DNA of 64,000 nucleotides, taken from the NCBI GenBank assembly GCA_963422445.2, contig OY729512.2:3782001-3846000 (forward strand). The letters are read 5' to 3'. Position 1 is the first letter of the stretch; every line of letters starts with the position of its first letter. Of the stretch, positions 55,745 through 64,000 are shown piece after piece. The position numbers were made by a program, and so were the translations under genes. This DNA comes from G963422445 sp963422445. GTDB taxonomy: Bacteria > Pseudomonadota > Alphaproteobacteria > Thalassobaculales > Thalassobaculaceae. The notes below the pieces were generated by a model that saw nothing but the letters and a program-made list of their open reading frames with translations, was not told the DNA's origin and did not search any database.

Positions 55745-56560
55745 GGTGTATCCCACCGTCTGACGGAGGAATACAGATGAGCAGCAAACGACGCCGGTTT
55801 TCGGGGGAGCTGAAGGCGAAGATTGCGCTGGAAGTGATTCGGGGCGAGCGAAGGCTTCAGGAGATCGCCTCGCAGTACCAGGTCCATCCGAACCAGATGG
55901 GCGCCTGGAAGCGCCAGGCGGTCGAAGGTCTGGCGGAGGTGTTCTCGAAGGGCGCCGAGCGGCGGACCCGGGACTATGAGAGCGAGGTGCGCGATCTTCA
56001 CGCCAAGATCGGGGCGTTGATCGTGGCGCGGGATTTTTTGTCGCGCGGGTCCGGTCACTGATCCGGTCCGGGAGGCGGGCGATGGTGGTGCGCGACCATC
56101 CGGCGCTGAGCCTGAGCCGGCAGTGCCGTCTGCTGACGATCGGGCGGTCGTCGCTCTACGACGAGCCGACGGGGGAGAGCGCGGAGACGCTGGCGCTGAT
56201 GCGGCGGATCGACGATCTGTTCCTGAAGTCTCCGTTCTACGGCGCGCGCCGGATGGTGCTTCATCTGTGCCGCGAGGGCGTGCGGATCGGGCGCGGCCGG
56301 GCCGGCCGTCTGATGAGGCTTGAGGCGATCATGGACTGGGCGAACCGCCTCGTCCTGGCCTGGCGGCTGCCGAACACGCTGGACGCGGGCTTCTGCACGG
56401 ACGCGCGGCAGGAGGCCCTGGCGCGCTACGGCGGGCCTGAGATCTTCAACACCGATCAGGGCAGTCAGGTCACCAGCATGGCCTTCACCGCCCGCCTTCA
56501 GGCAGCCGGCATCCGCATCTCGATGGACGGCGAGTTCATCGCGATCCGCATGCCCGCTTC
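55745..56560 (+). pseudogene. IS3-family remnant (OrfA plus deleted OrfB)
   Basis: OrfA (55777-56061, 94 aa; GGAGGA upstream) reads SSKRRRFSGELKAKIALEVIRGERRLQEIASQY...VARDFLSRGSGH, the IS3 helix-turn-helix and leucine-zipper protein. OrfB starts near 56082 (MVVRDHPALSLSRQCRLLTIGRSSLYDEP). It jumps from GRAGRLMRLEA directly to IMDWANRLVLAWRL, losing the segment with the first catalytic Asp, and fades after NTDQGSQVTSMAF...RISMDGE. It starts directly after W2. Confidence 0.82.
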
Positions 56561-56562
56561 GT

Positions 56563-57909
56563 CTATTCTCGCCGAGGACGAAGTCGGTCCAACACTGCCT
56601 CGAGTCCCGGCGTCGGCGGCGGCTTGAAGTTGTCTAAATCCGTGGCGAGAGCTCCTACCAAAATATCGAACGCCACTCCTTTACCTGTGCTGAAACTGCC
56701 TGCAAGAAGTACAGCGTCAGCCCTAGAGTCCCAAAACGCTGCCAGTCGCAGATAATGTCGCTGAAGGCGAACGAGAACCGCGACTAGGAAAAACACGACG
56801 ATCAGGGTTCCGATACGAATCCAGTCGACTTGGCTAAGAGCCCATCCGCTTTTTATAGGTTGCAATTTCTCTTTCTGTTCCTCCTCATTTTTCGAAGCGA
56901 AATTGTCAGTTCGTTCTTCCACAAACAATTCAATATCCTTTATCAGCTGGCTTTGTGGTGGAATACCATGCCTCCGAATTTCCTCGAGTATTTGCTCGAT
57001 TGAACGTTCCACCAAATCACCGATACCAGGAAATGCTCTCAGGAGATGAACCCTCCCAGCGTCGTCCATACCGATAAAGTTCGCCCGCGACGCGCCAATG
57101 CTGATTGACCTGCCGACTATAGCGACAAATCGGGGTCGGGCGCGATCTCCGCCCGACCCCGACCAGTTCTTTCCACCGTCGTGCGTCACATATACGGAAC
57201 CTCTGTCACCTGCAACCACGCCGACTCGCCCGTCGGCGCTATATGTCGCCAACGTCAATACCTCGGTCTCGTCAAGTTCCAAGCCCACTGCCTTGCTCCA
57301 CCTCCCGCCGCCATTCTGCGTCACATACACCGATCCTTGGTTGCCGACGATTACACCGGCGCCATCGGCGACTTCCGCCAGCCTCAAGCGTTCAGACAGG
57401 GGAGGCCGATTATTCCAGGTTTGTCCGCCATCCTGCGTCACACTGACGAAGTACCCGGTATGCTGTCTCCCTCCGGCCCCGACCACGCCGTACTTTCCAT
57501 TCGGGCTGAACGCTGCCTTCTCGATCTGCATATCCGACATCGAGCTCAACTTCTGTCTCAGAGTCTTCGGTTCGGTCCATGTCGTGCCGCCGTCGACGCT
57601 TACAAGCGCCTTATCCGAGCCAACTACGAGTGCCGTTTGCTTGCCGGTCCTCTCATTCAGGACGTGCCTCCAGATTCCTCCTGTTTCAGTATCCACCTTG
57701 ACATCCGTAACATGGAACCAGTACTTGCCTCCGTCTATAGAATTGAGCTTGTCGGCGAAGCGTTCCTTGAAGGCACGTCTTTCTGCTGCTGCTGCTGCCT
57801 GCCTTGCCGCTTCGGCCGCTTGCCGATCCAATTCCGGAATGGAAGGAACAATGAACAGGAGAAAGTAGATCGCCGCGAACAACAATGTAGTCACGCTAAA
57901 AAGAAGCAC
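56563..57909 (-). CDS. membrane protein with BNR/YCF48-like repeats (448 aa)
   Basis: Two membrane segments (VLLFSVTTLLFAAIYFLLFIV at the N-terminus and IRIGTLIVVFFLVAVLVRL near residue 370) enclose a beta-propeller-like domain. That domain has repeated VSVDGGTTWTE, VTQDGGQTWNN, VTQNGGGRW and VTHDGGKNWS motifs, the Asp-box pattern of sialidase/YCF48 proteins. An Ala-rich coiled stretch follows the first segment. The native start is probably GTG 57909; residues further upstream come from the IS630 end inserted at 57916. The C-terminus abuts the IS3 remnant and may be altered. Function unknown. Confidence 0.65.
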   Translation of the reverse strand: MLLFSVTTLLFAAIYFLLFIVPSIPELDRQAAEAARQAAAAAERRAFKERFADKLNSIDGGKYWFHVTDVKVDTETGGIWRHVLNERTGKQTALVVGSDKALVSVDGGTTWTEPKTLRQKLSSMSDMQIEKAAFSPNGKYGVVGAGGRQHTGYFVSVTQDGGQTWNNRPPLSERLRLAEVADGAGVIVGNQGSVYVTQNGGGRWSKAVGLELDETEVLTLATYSADGRVGVVAGDRGSVYVTHDGGKNWSGSGGDRARPRFVAIVGRSISIGASRANFIGMDDAGRVHLLRAFPGIGDLVERSIEQILEEIRRHGIPPQSQLIKDIELFVEERTDNFASKNEEEQKEKLQPIKSGWALSQVDWIRIGTLIVVFFLVAVLVRLQRHYLRLAAFWDSRADAVLLAGSFSTGKGVAFDILVGALATDLDNFKPPPTPGLEAVLDRLRPRRE

Positions 57910-57915
57910 CTGATA

Positions 57916-59128
57916 CCAAGCGCGCTCCAAATTGACTCACCATCCCAATATGTTGGGGTGACGGTCCGGACGACCTTCATAGACTGTGGTGATCGACTCA
58001 CCAGCGCCGGAGGATGACGATGAGTGCGGCAACGCCGATAACCTGGACGGCACACACAGCGGACGAGCTCCACGCGCTTTCGAGGCACTGCGGGGACGCG
58101 AAGCAAGCGTCGCGCGCGCGTGCGCTCGCCATGATCATGGAGGGTGCGTCTCGCACGGAGGCTGCTCGGGCGCAGGGCATGGAGCTTCAAATCCTGCGCG
58201 ACTGGGTGTTGCGCTACAACACGGAGGGCTTCGACGGCCTCGCGGATCTCCCGCGCGGCGGGAGCGAGGGCCGGTTGACGGACGCGCAGATCGCCGAGAT
58301 CGGCGCCTGGATCGAGGCGGGTCCCGAGCTTGAGCGGGACGGTGTGACGCGCTGGCGCGTTCAGGACATCTTACGGAAAATCGAGGAGGCCTTCGGGGTC
58401 ATCTATACGGAGAGCGGTGCCCGTATGATGCTCCGAAGGGCCGGGTTTCGCTTTGTCTCGGGGCGGCCGGTCCACCCCAAAGCCGACGCGGAGCGGCAGA
58501 GGTCGTTCGTGGCGGAGTTCGAGGCACAGTTGACGTCGGCGCTCAGCTCTGAGGCGCTGGCGGGTCCGATAGAAATCTGGTTCCAGGACGAAGCGCGCAT
58601 CGGCCAGAAGGGGATGACGACACGGGTCTGGGCGAATGGGAAGCAGCGTCCGCGCATCCTGCGCGACCATCGCTATGGCTACGTCTATCTGTTCGGCGCC
58701 ACCTGCGCAGAGCGCGGCGTCGGCATCGCCCACGTGGCGGACAGGGCGAACACGGCGTCGATGAACGAGCATCTGGCGGCGATCGGCGCGGCCGTGGCGC
58801 CGGGTGCGCACGGCGTGATTGTGCTGGACGGGGCTGGCATCGCTCGGGCGACCTTCTCGTTCCCCCCAACCTGACGCGCGTGCATCTGCCGCCCTACAGT
58901 CCGGAACTCAATCCGATGGAGCAGATCATTCTGTTCCTGAAATCGAACCGCTTCGCCAACCGCGTGTTCAAGGATGTCTCCGCCCTGAGGGACGCCTGCT
59001 GGACGGGGTGGCAATGGCTGACCGACCAGCCCGACGTCATCACCAATACGACCCGGCGCAGCTGGGCCGTAGCCCCATCGTGCTGATCCCGATGCCTCAC
59101 TGTATCGGTTCATATGACTTGCGTTTGG
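57916..59128 (+). mobile_element. IS630-family element, third type, single copy
   Basis: About 1.21 kb. Ends CCAAGCGC (left) and, on the other strand, CCAAACGC resemble the Y element ends. Flanks are TA at 57914-57915 and 59129-59130. It splits the 3' end of the 140-aa membrane gene from the start of the BNR-repeat gene. Confidence 0.78.
58014..59086 (+). pseudogene. IS630 transposase, frameshifted
   Basis: The helix-turn-helix (GASRTEAARAQGMELQILRDWVLRY) and first acidic block (IWFQDEARIGQKG) are followed by VIVLDGAGIARATF, where Y elements read LDGAGWHKS. A two-base loss near 58842 shifts the frame. The remainder (NLTRVHLPPYSPELNPMEQIILFLK) continues in another frame to 59086. It is related to but clearly distinct from Y1/Y2. 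Confidence 0.85.
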
Positions 59129-59519
59129 TATCAGACCATGCGCGACAAACCAGAGAACGCTCCCTCAATCCCCGCACGATTTCCCAGTCCCGCGGTTTTA
59201 AAATGTCATCTGCCTCGTCCTGATATTTCTCACGGGATTTCTCGAGTCGACGCAGATAGAAAGTCACGTACGCGGCCAAGACTCCTGCCAAAAGCAAGTA
59301 AAATTCTGGATGTGCTGGGAAATCTCTAATCCACGCAGTTATCTTGATTGACCCATTACCCACCAAAGTGCCCGGCTTCATAATAAGAAACCATATCGCG
59401 CCACTCGATATGAGCACGAAAACTATCAGTCCAAAGATAAATGTTAGCTTTGGCGCTGTGAAAAATCTCTGAAACAAAGTCATTCTGGACACAACGGTCT
59501 TTGTCTCCAAAATAGGCAT
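59097..59519 (-). pseudogene. small membrane protein with C-terminus altered by IS630
   Basis: Two membrane segments (LTFIFGLIVFVLISSGAIWFLIM and FYLLLAGVLAAYVTFYLRRL) and a charged tail. Codons up to SD at about 59131 are native; the last ten residues (TKRKSYEPIQ) come from the IS. Removing the IS at its TA duplication gives a tail ending RCFFLA, overlapping the GTG of the BNR-repeat gene. The two were therefore a translationally coupled pair. Function unknown. Confidence 0.6.
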
Positions 59520-59738
59520 TATCTGTATGGTCCGTCAGGTGCTTACGCTACCCGAGACAGTATTGTCAAGTGCCTACGGTTCGGTCTCCGGAGTCCGATC
59601 CGACCCTTGGTAGCGCCTCCGACCCGGGTTGAACCATCGATTCATTGTTCATCAGGCATTTCTCCTCATGGAGGACGATCTGCATGAGTTTCGTACGTAA
59701 TCAGGAACTGTTATCGTGTCACAGCCCGTTGTATTATA
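59520..59738. other. non-coding interval
   Basis: About 220 bases between the small membrane gene and IS copy Y2; no gene or clear signal is seen. It presumably holds the promoter of the minus-strand membrane-protein pair. Confidence 0.35.
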
Positions 59739-60936
59739 CCAAAGCCATGAATGATTGACTCGTCGGGCAAGGTATTATGTTTGCGTGATATTTGTTCCCC
59801 TTTATGTTGTGATGTGGGGTTTTTCGGAGGTCTTTCGGAGATGAGCGATGACGGTTCCCGTAACGCGTCTTGATTACACGGCAGGAGAGTTGCGCGCTGC
59901 GGCGAGGCGCTGCGGGAACGAGCGGCAGGCGCGTCGTCTTCGTGCGATAGCGATGATCCTGGACGGGCACAGCCGGGAGGAAGCGGCGCGCTCGCAGGGG
60001 ATGGACCGTCAGACCCTGCGGGACTGGGTGCACCGCTACAACGAAGCCGGTTCTGCGGGTTTGCGCGACCGTCCCGGTTCGGGACGGAAGGTCATGCTCG
60101 ACGAGGAGCAGATGAAGATCGTCACGGGCTGGCTGGAAGCGGGTCCGGAGCCGGAGGCCGATGGGGTGGTTCGGTGGCGGGTGAAGGACATCGCGGGCAA
60201 GATCGAAGCCCATTTCGGAGTGAAGTATTCGCGGGAAGGAGCCCGCCGCCTGCTCCGGCGTCTTGGCTTCCGTCATCTGTCGCCGCGCCCGCGTCACCCC
60301 AAGACGGAGACGCGGAAACAGGAGGCGTTTCGCAGCGACTTTCAGACGCTTGTCGAGGAAGCCGTGGGACCGGAACGAGCCGAACGGCCGCTCGAGATCT
60401 GGTTTCAGGACGAGGCTCGGATCGGCCAGAAAGGCATGCTGTCACGGGTCTGGGCGCGCAAGGGCCAGCGTCCCCGGATCGTGCGCGATCATCGCTACGG
60501 CTACGTCTATCTGTTCGGCGCCGTCAACGCGGCGAGCAAGCAAGCCGTGGGCCATGTCGCCGACCGGGCCAACACGGTCTCCATGAACGAGCACCTCGAG
60601 CGGATCGGCGCCGCCGTGCTTCCGGGCCACCACGGAGTGGTGGTTCTCGACGGTGCCGGCTGGCACAAGAGCAAGGAACTCGCGATCCCCGAGAACCTGA
60701 CCCTCGTCCTGCTCCCGCCCTACAGCCCGGAACTCAACCCGATGGAGAACGTCATCCAGTTCCTCAAACAGAACTGCTTCGCCAACCGGCTCTTCGACGA
60801 CACCGACGCGCTCCGCAAGACCTGCGAGCAGGCTTGGGACTGGCTTTGCAAATCCCCCAAGCGCATCGCCTCCATCGGCCATCGAGACTGGGCCGTCAGC
60901 CCAAACCCCATACGCGTCAGTCAATAGTGGGTTTGG
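59739..60936 (+). mobile_element. IS630-family element, copy Y2
   Basis: 1198 bp, same ends as Y1, flanked by TA (59737-59738 and 60937-60938). Almost identical to Y1 but in the opposite orientation. Inversion of the 18.7 kb between the two copies by recombination is therefore possible. Confidence 0.93.
59848..60927 (+). CDS. IS630 transposase (Y2), intact
   Basis: 359 aa, same protein as Y1 apart from DYTAGE for DHPAGE near the N-terminus; all catalytic blocks are present. Confidence 0.93.
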   Translation: MTVPVTRLDYTAGELRAAARRCGNERQARRLRAIAMILDGHSREEAARSQGMDRQTLRDWVHRYNEAGSAGLRDRPGSGRKVMLDEEQMKIVTGWLEAGPEPEADGVVRWRVKDIAGKIEAHFGVKYSREGARRLLRRLGFRHLSPRPRHPKTETRKQEAFRSDFQTLVEEAVGPERAERPLEIWFQDEARIGQKGMLSRVWARKGQRPRIVRDHRYGYVYLFGAVNAASKQAVGHVADRANTVSMNEHLERIGAAVLPGHHGVVVLDGAGWHKSKELAIPENLTLVLLPPYSPELNPMENVIQFLKQNCFANRLFDDTDALRKTCEQAWDWLCKSPKRIASIGHRDWAVSPNPIRVSQ

Positions 60937-60941
60937 TATTA

Positions 60942-61787
60942 GATAGTGTCGTCATGAGTGATGTTTATCTGTCCTATCTGTCGAATTCACTCGATGGTTC
61001 TTGGAGGCGACTCATGGGATTGGCTCATCGGCGTCACGACATTTCGGACAGGGTCTGGCTGTTGTTGGAGCCTCATCTGCCTGGCCGAGCGGGACGTTGG
61101 GGTGGGGTGGCGCAGGATAATCGACGGTTCATTAATGCGATCTTCTGGATTCTGCGTACCGGCGCTTCCTGGCGTGATGTGCCGCCAGACTATGGAGACT
61201 GGAAAAATACCCATCGTCGGTTCTGTCGCTGGCGGGACAAGGGGCTCTGGGGGGCGTTGCTGGAGCCTCTGGTGGATGAGCCGGACTATGAGTGGCTGAT
61301 GATTGACGCCAGTCATCTCAAGGTCCATCCCCATGCGAGCGGTGCGATCGGTGGCACTCAGGCGATGGATCGCACAAAAGGGGGCTGAACACGACGCTGC
61401 ACTTGGCTGTGGACGCGCATGGGATGCCGGTGCGGGTGTTGGTGACCGAGGGGACGGCAGCAGATTGCAGTCAAGCGGTCGAGCTGATTGAAGGGATAGA
61501 TGCCGAGTCCTTGTTGGCGGACAAGGCCTATGACACGACTGCCATCCTGTCTTGTTGTGAGGAGCATGAAGTCATTTCGGTGGTTCCGCCGAAGCGCAAC
61601 CGCCAGCACCCCAGAGCGTATGATGTCCCTCTCTACCGGCACCGGCATTGGGTGGAGAACGCCTTTCTGTGGCTCAAGCGCTGGCGTGAGATTGCCACAC
61701 GATACGCCGGGAATGCCGCATCGTTTCTTGCCGCGGTGCAGATCCGGTGTCTGGCGCTCCGGGCTGGTATTTCGTGACGACACTATC
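60942..61787 (+). mobile_element. IS427-group IS5 element, copy X2
   Basis: 846 bp, same ends as X1 (GATAGTGTCGTCA), flanked by TA (60940-60941, 61788-61789). It lies only five bases beyond the end of Y2. Its right flank C-TA-G forms the CTAG used as target by W3. Confidence 0.93.
60954..61777 (+). CDS. IS427-group transposase (X2), two frames joined by -1 shift
   Basis: OrfA (60954-61388; RHDISDRVWLLLEPHLPGRAG, FINAIFWILRTGASWRDVPP, MIDASHLKVHPHASG with the first Asp) stops just after AAAAGGGGG at 61376-61384. A -1 shift there continues GGLNTTLHLAVDAHGMPVRV into OrfB (to 61777; LLADKAYDTTAIL, VPPKRN, HWVENAFLWLKRW). This is the usual programmed arrangement of the group. X2 has no other lesion, unlike X1. 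Confidence 0.85.
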
Positions 61788-61790
61788 TAG

Positions 61791-62023
61791 GGATTGTCTG
61801 AACAAGTCGGCTCTGTCACAATTGGTTTCTTGGTGACGGAGTGGAGTGCGAGCCATGGAGCAAGCGATGTCTGCGGAGCTGGAGCACGACCTGAAGAAGC
61901 GTCGGACGCGGCGCGAGGTCTTTCTCGAGAAGATGGACGGGCTGGTTCCCTGGGAGCGGCTGGAGGCACGCATCGAGCCGTTCTACCCGAAGGCCGGGCG
62001 CGGTCGGCGACCCTATCCGCTAA
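61791..62023 (+). mobile_element. IS5-group element W3, left part
   Basis: The left end GGATTGTCTGAACAAG begins directly after CTAG (61787-61790). The transposase N-terminus (EQAMSAELEHDLKKRRTRREVFLEK...) runs to RPYPL, where W4 is inserted at CTAA (62020-62023). The element resumes at 63210. Confidence 0.9.
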
Positions 62024-63205
62024 GGATTGTCTGAACAAGTCGGCTCTGGCACAATTGGTTTCTTGGTGACGGAGTGGAATGCGAGCCATGGAGCAAGCGA
62101 TGTCTGCGGAGCTGGAGCACGACCTGAAGAAGCGTCGGACGCGGCGCGAGGTCTTTCTCGAGAAGATGGACGGGCTGGTTCCCTGGGAGCGACTGGAGGC
62201 GCGCATCGAGCCGTTCGACCCGAAGGCCGGTCGCGGTCGGCGGCCCTATCCGCTGAGGGTGATGCTGCGGGTGCACTGCGTGCAGCTGTTCTACACTCTG
62301 AGCGACCCTGGGATGGAGGACCTGCTCTACGAGGTGGAGTCGGTACGGCGGTTTGTGGGGTTGCGCCTCTCGGGTGCGCTGCCTGACGAGACGACGATCC
62401 TGCATTTCCGCCACTTGCTGGAGACGCACGGTCTGGGCGAGACGCTGTTCGAGGAGATCAACGCACATCTGGCCTCTCTCGGACACCGCTTGAGCAAGGG
62501 GACGATCGTGGACGCGAGTCTCATTGCCGCGCCGTCGTCGACGAAGAACCGCAAGGGCGAGCGGGACCCGGAGATGCATCAGACGAAGAAGGGCAATCAG
62601 TGGCATTTCGGGATGAAGGCGCACATCGGGGTGGATGCGCAGTCGGGCTTGACACACAGCGTGGAGACGACGCCGGCGAATGTCTCGGATGTGGCGACGG
62701 CGCACGCGCTGTTGCACGGGGGCGAGGAGCAGGTGTGGGGTGACGCGGGCTATCAGGGGGTGGACAAGCGCGCGGAGAACCGGGACACGGACGTGGACTG
62801 GGAGGTGGCGATGAAGCCCGGCAAGCGCCGGGGGCTGGACAAGGCGGGCCCGGAGGCGGCGGCGGAGAGGCGCAAGGCGTCGGTTCGGGCCAGGGTGGAA
62901 CATCCGTTCCTGTATGTGAAGCGCCACTTCGGTTACGCGAAGGTGCGCTATCGGGGGCTGGCGAAGAACACGCAACGCATCGCCGTGCTGCTCGGGTTCA
63001 CCAATCTGCTCATCGCTGGGCGCGACGCTACCGCCTGACGTGGGGGGAGTCCGTCCGCAACCGCCGCAAGGCGGCGGGGACGGTCGGCTCGGGCATCGAA
63101 ATCCCCATTTCCTGGCACGACAACACGTCCCCGATGGGCTCTGGCGTTTCATCCACGGGCCACGACACCCGTATACCCGAAAAAACCGACTTGTTCAGAC
63201 ATTCC
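62024..63205 (+). mobile_element. IS5-group element W4, complete, nested in W3
   Basis: 1182 bp with both terminal repeats. CTAA duplication at 62020-62023 and 63206-63209. It is inserted inside the transposase gene of W3, so a copy of the element has transposed into a sibling copy. Confidence 0.95.
62079..63038 (+). CDS. IS5-group transposase (W4), intact
   Basis: 319 aa, practically identical to W1 (for example IEPFDPKAGR for IEPFYPKAGR, DWEVAMKP for DWEVALKP). All catalytic blocks are present; likely the source copy of the group or its recent product. Confidence 0.93.
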   Translation: MRAMEQAMSAELEHDLKKRRTRREVFLEKMDGLVPWERLEARIEPFDPKAGRGRRPYPLRVMLRVHCVQLFYTLSDPGMEDLLYEVESVRRFVGLRLSGALPDETTILHFRHLLETHGLGETLFEEINAHLASLGHRLSKGTIVDASLIAAPSSTKNRKGERDPEMHQTKKGNQWHFGMKAHIGVDAQSGLTHSVETTPANVSDVATAHALLHGGEEQVWGDAGYQGVDKRAENRDTDVDWEVAMKPGKRRGLDKAGPEAAAERRKASVRARVEHPFLYVKRHFGYAKVRYRGLAKNTQRIAVLLGFTNLLIAGRDATA

Positions 63206-63209
63206 CTAA

Positions 63210-64000
63210 GCGTGATGCTGCGGGTGCGCAGCGTTGCAGCTGTTCTACAACCTGAGCGACCCTGGGATGGAGGACCTGCTCTACGAGGTGGAGTCGGTAC
63301 GGCGGTTTGTGGGGTTGCGCCTCTCGGGTGCGCTGCCTGACGAGACGACGATCCTGCATTTCCGCCACTTGCTGGAGACGCATGGTCTGGGCGAGACGCT
63401 GTTCGAGGAGATCAACGCACATCTGGCCTCTCTCGGACACCGCTTGAGCACGGGGACGATCGTGGACGCGAGTCTCATTGCCGCGCCGTCGTCGACGAAG
63501 AACCGCAAGGGCGAGCGGGACCCGGAGATGCATCAGACGAAGAAGGGCAATCAGTGGCATTTCGGGATGAAGGCGCACATCGGGGTGGATGCGCAGTCGG
63601 GCTTGACGCACAGCGTGGAGACGACGCCGGCGAATGTCTCGGATGTGGCGACGGCGCACGCGCTGTTGCACGGGGGCGAGGAGCAGGTGTGGGGTGACGC
63701 GGGCTATCAAGGGGTGGACAAGCGCGCGGAGAACCGGGACACGGACGTGGACTGGGAGGTGGTGATGAAGCCCGGCAAGCGCCGGGGGCTGGCGAAGAAC
63801 ACGCAACGCATCGCCGTGCTGCTCGGGTTCACCAATCTGCTCATCGCGGGGCGCGACGCCACCGCCTGACGTGGGGGGGAGTCCGTCCGCAACCGCCGCA
63901 AGGCGGCGGGGACGGTCGGCTCGGGCATCAAAATCCCCATTTCCTGGCACGACAACACGGCCCCGATGGGCTCTGGCATTTCATCCACGGGCCACGACAC
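63210..64000 (+). pseudogene. IS5-group element W3, right part (runs off the window)
   Basis: Continuation of the W3 transposase after the W4 insertion (LFYNLSDPGMEDLLYEVESVRRF...). An internal deletion joins KPGKRRG directly to LAKNTQRIAVLL, removing about 40 residues including the catalytic Glu region. The breakpoints lie in two copies of CGGGGGCTGG, so slippage or recombination between them is likely. The frame ends at 63869; the right inverted repeat lies beyond 64000. Confidence 0.88.

Noticed and set aside
60174..61388. A 404-codon fusion frame running from the IS630 element Y2 into X2
   Set aside because: The first two thirds are an alternative frame of the Y2 transposase. Only the part from 60954, OrfA of X2, is real.

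Overview
The window looks like chromosomal DNA of an alphaproteobacterium, probably of Rhodospirillales type. The grounds are the compact housekeeping run D,D-carboxypeptidase - tmk - holB - metG - tatD - metallo-hydrolase, with stop/start overlaps at most junctions, and the general gene content. No 16S rRNA is present, so the genus cannot be fixed.

Layout. (1) 1-14.5 kb: a 709-aa coiled-coil protein of unknown function on the minus strand, then a plus-strand cell-wall and housekeeping run (lytic transglycosylase, RlpA, D,D-carboxypeptidase, thymidylate kinase, DNA polymerase III delta', MetRS, TatD nuclease, beta-lactamase-fold phosphodiesterase), an AmpG-like permease, argC and tRNA-Ser(UGA). 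(2) 14.5-24.6 kb: a cysteine-dioxygenase-like cupin, two decayed insertion sequences (IS), a tripartite tricarboxylate transporter (tctCBA) and the phenylacetyl-CoA epoxidase operon paaABCDE. (3) 26.3-38.2 kb: a GC-rich glycan cluster. It encodes a HAD-UbiA fusion, GtrA, DprE1-like and DprE2-like enzymes and two GT-C glycosyltransferases. Together these would make and use polyprenyl-phosphoryl-D-arabinofuranose, as in mycobacterial cell-wall synthesis. A lower-GC GMC oxidoreductase pair sits inside it. One glycosyltransferase carries six tandem copies of a C-terminal module; the other carries one. (4) 38.5-48.9 kb: a decaying type I-G (formerly I-U) CRISPR-Cas locus: 3' end of cas3, csx17, csb1, csb2. 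(5) 48.9-64 kb: an IS graveyard holding a few passenger genes (paaI, a maleate-isomerase-like protein, two membrane proteins).

The most striking feature is at 40420-40630. Four identical 28-nt repeats separated by three different 33-nt spacers (exact 61-nt period) lie inside csx17. The repeat is csx17 coding sequence itself: it reads VDPRARGWW in the csx17 frame at both edges of the insert. It has the GC-rich palindromic core of a type I-E repeat. This looks like a CRISPR array born de novo inside a cas gene by off-target spacer integration, which disrupted that gene.

At least ten kinds of IS occur. Many have target duplications that can be read directly, so the interrupted genes can be rebuilt. 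csx17 carries the mini-array, two IS insertions, two internal stop codons and one frameshift; csb2 has a frameshift and loses its last residues to an IS. No cas1, cas2, cas4 or ordinary CRISPR array is present, so any adaptation machinery must lie elsewhere.
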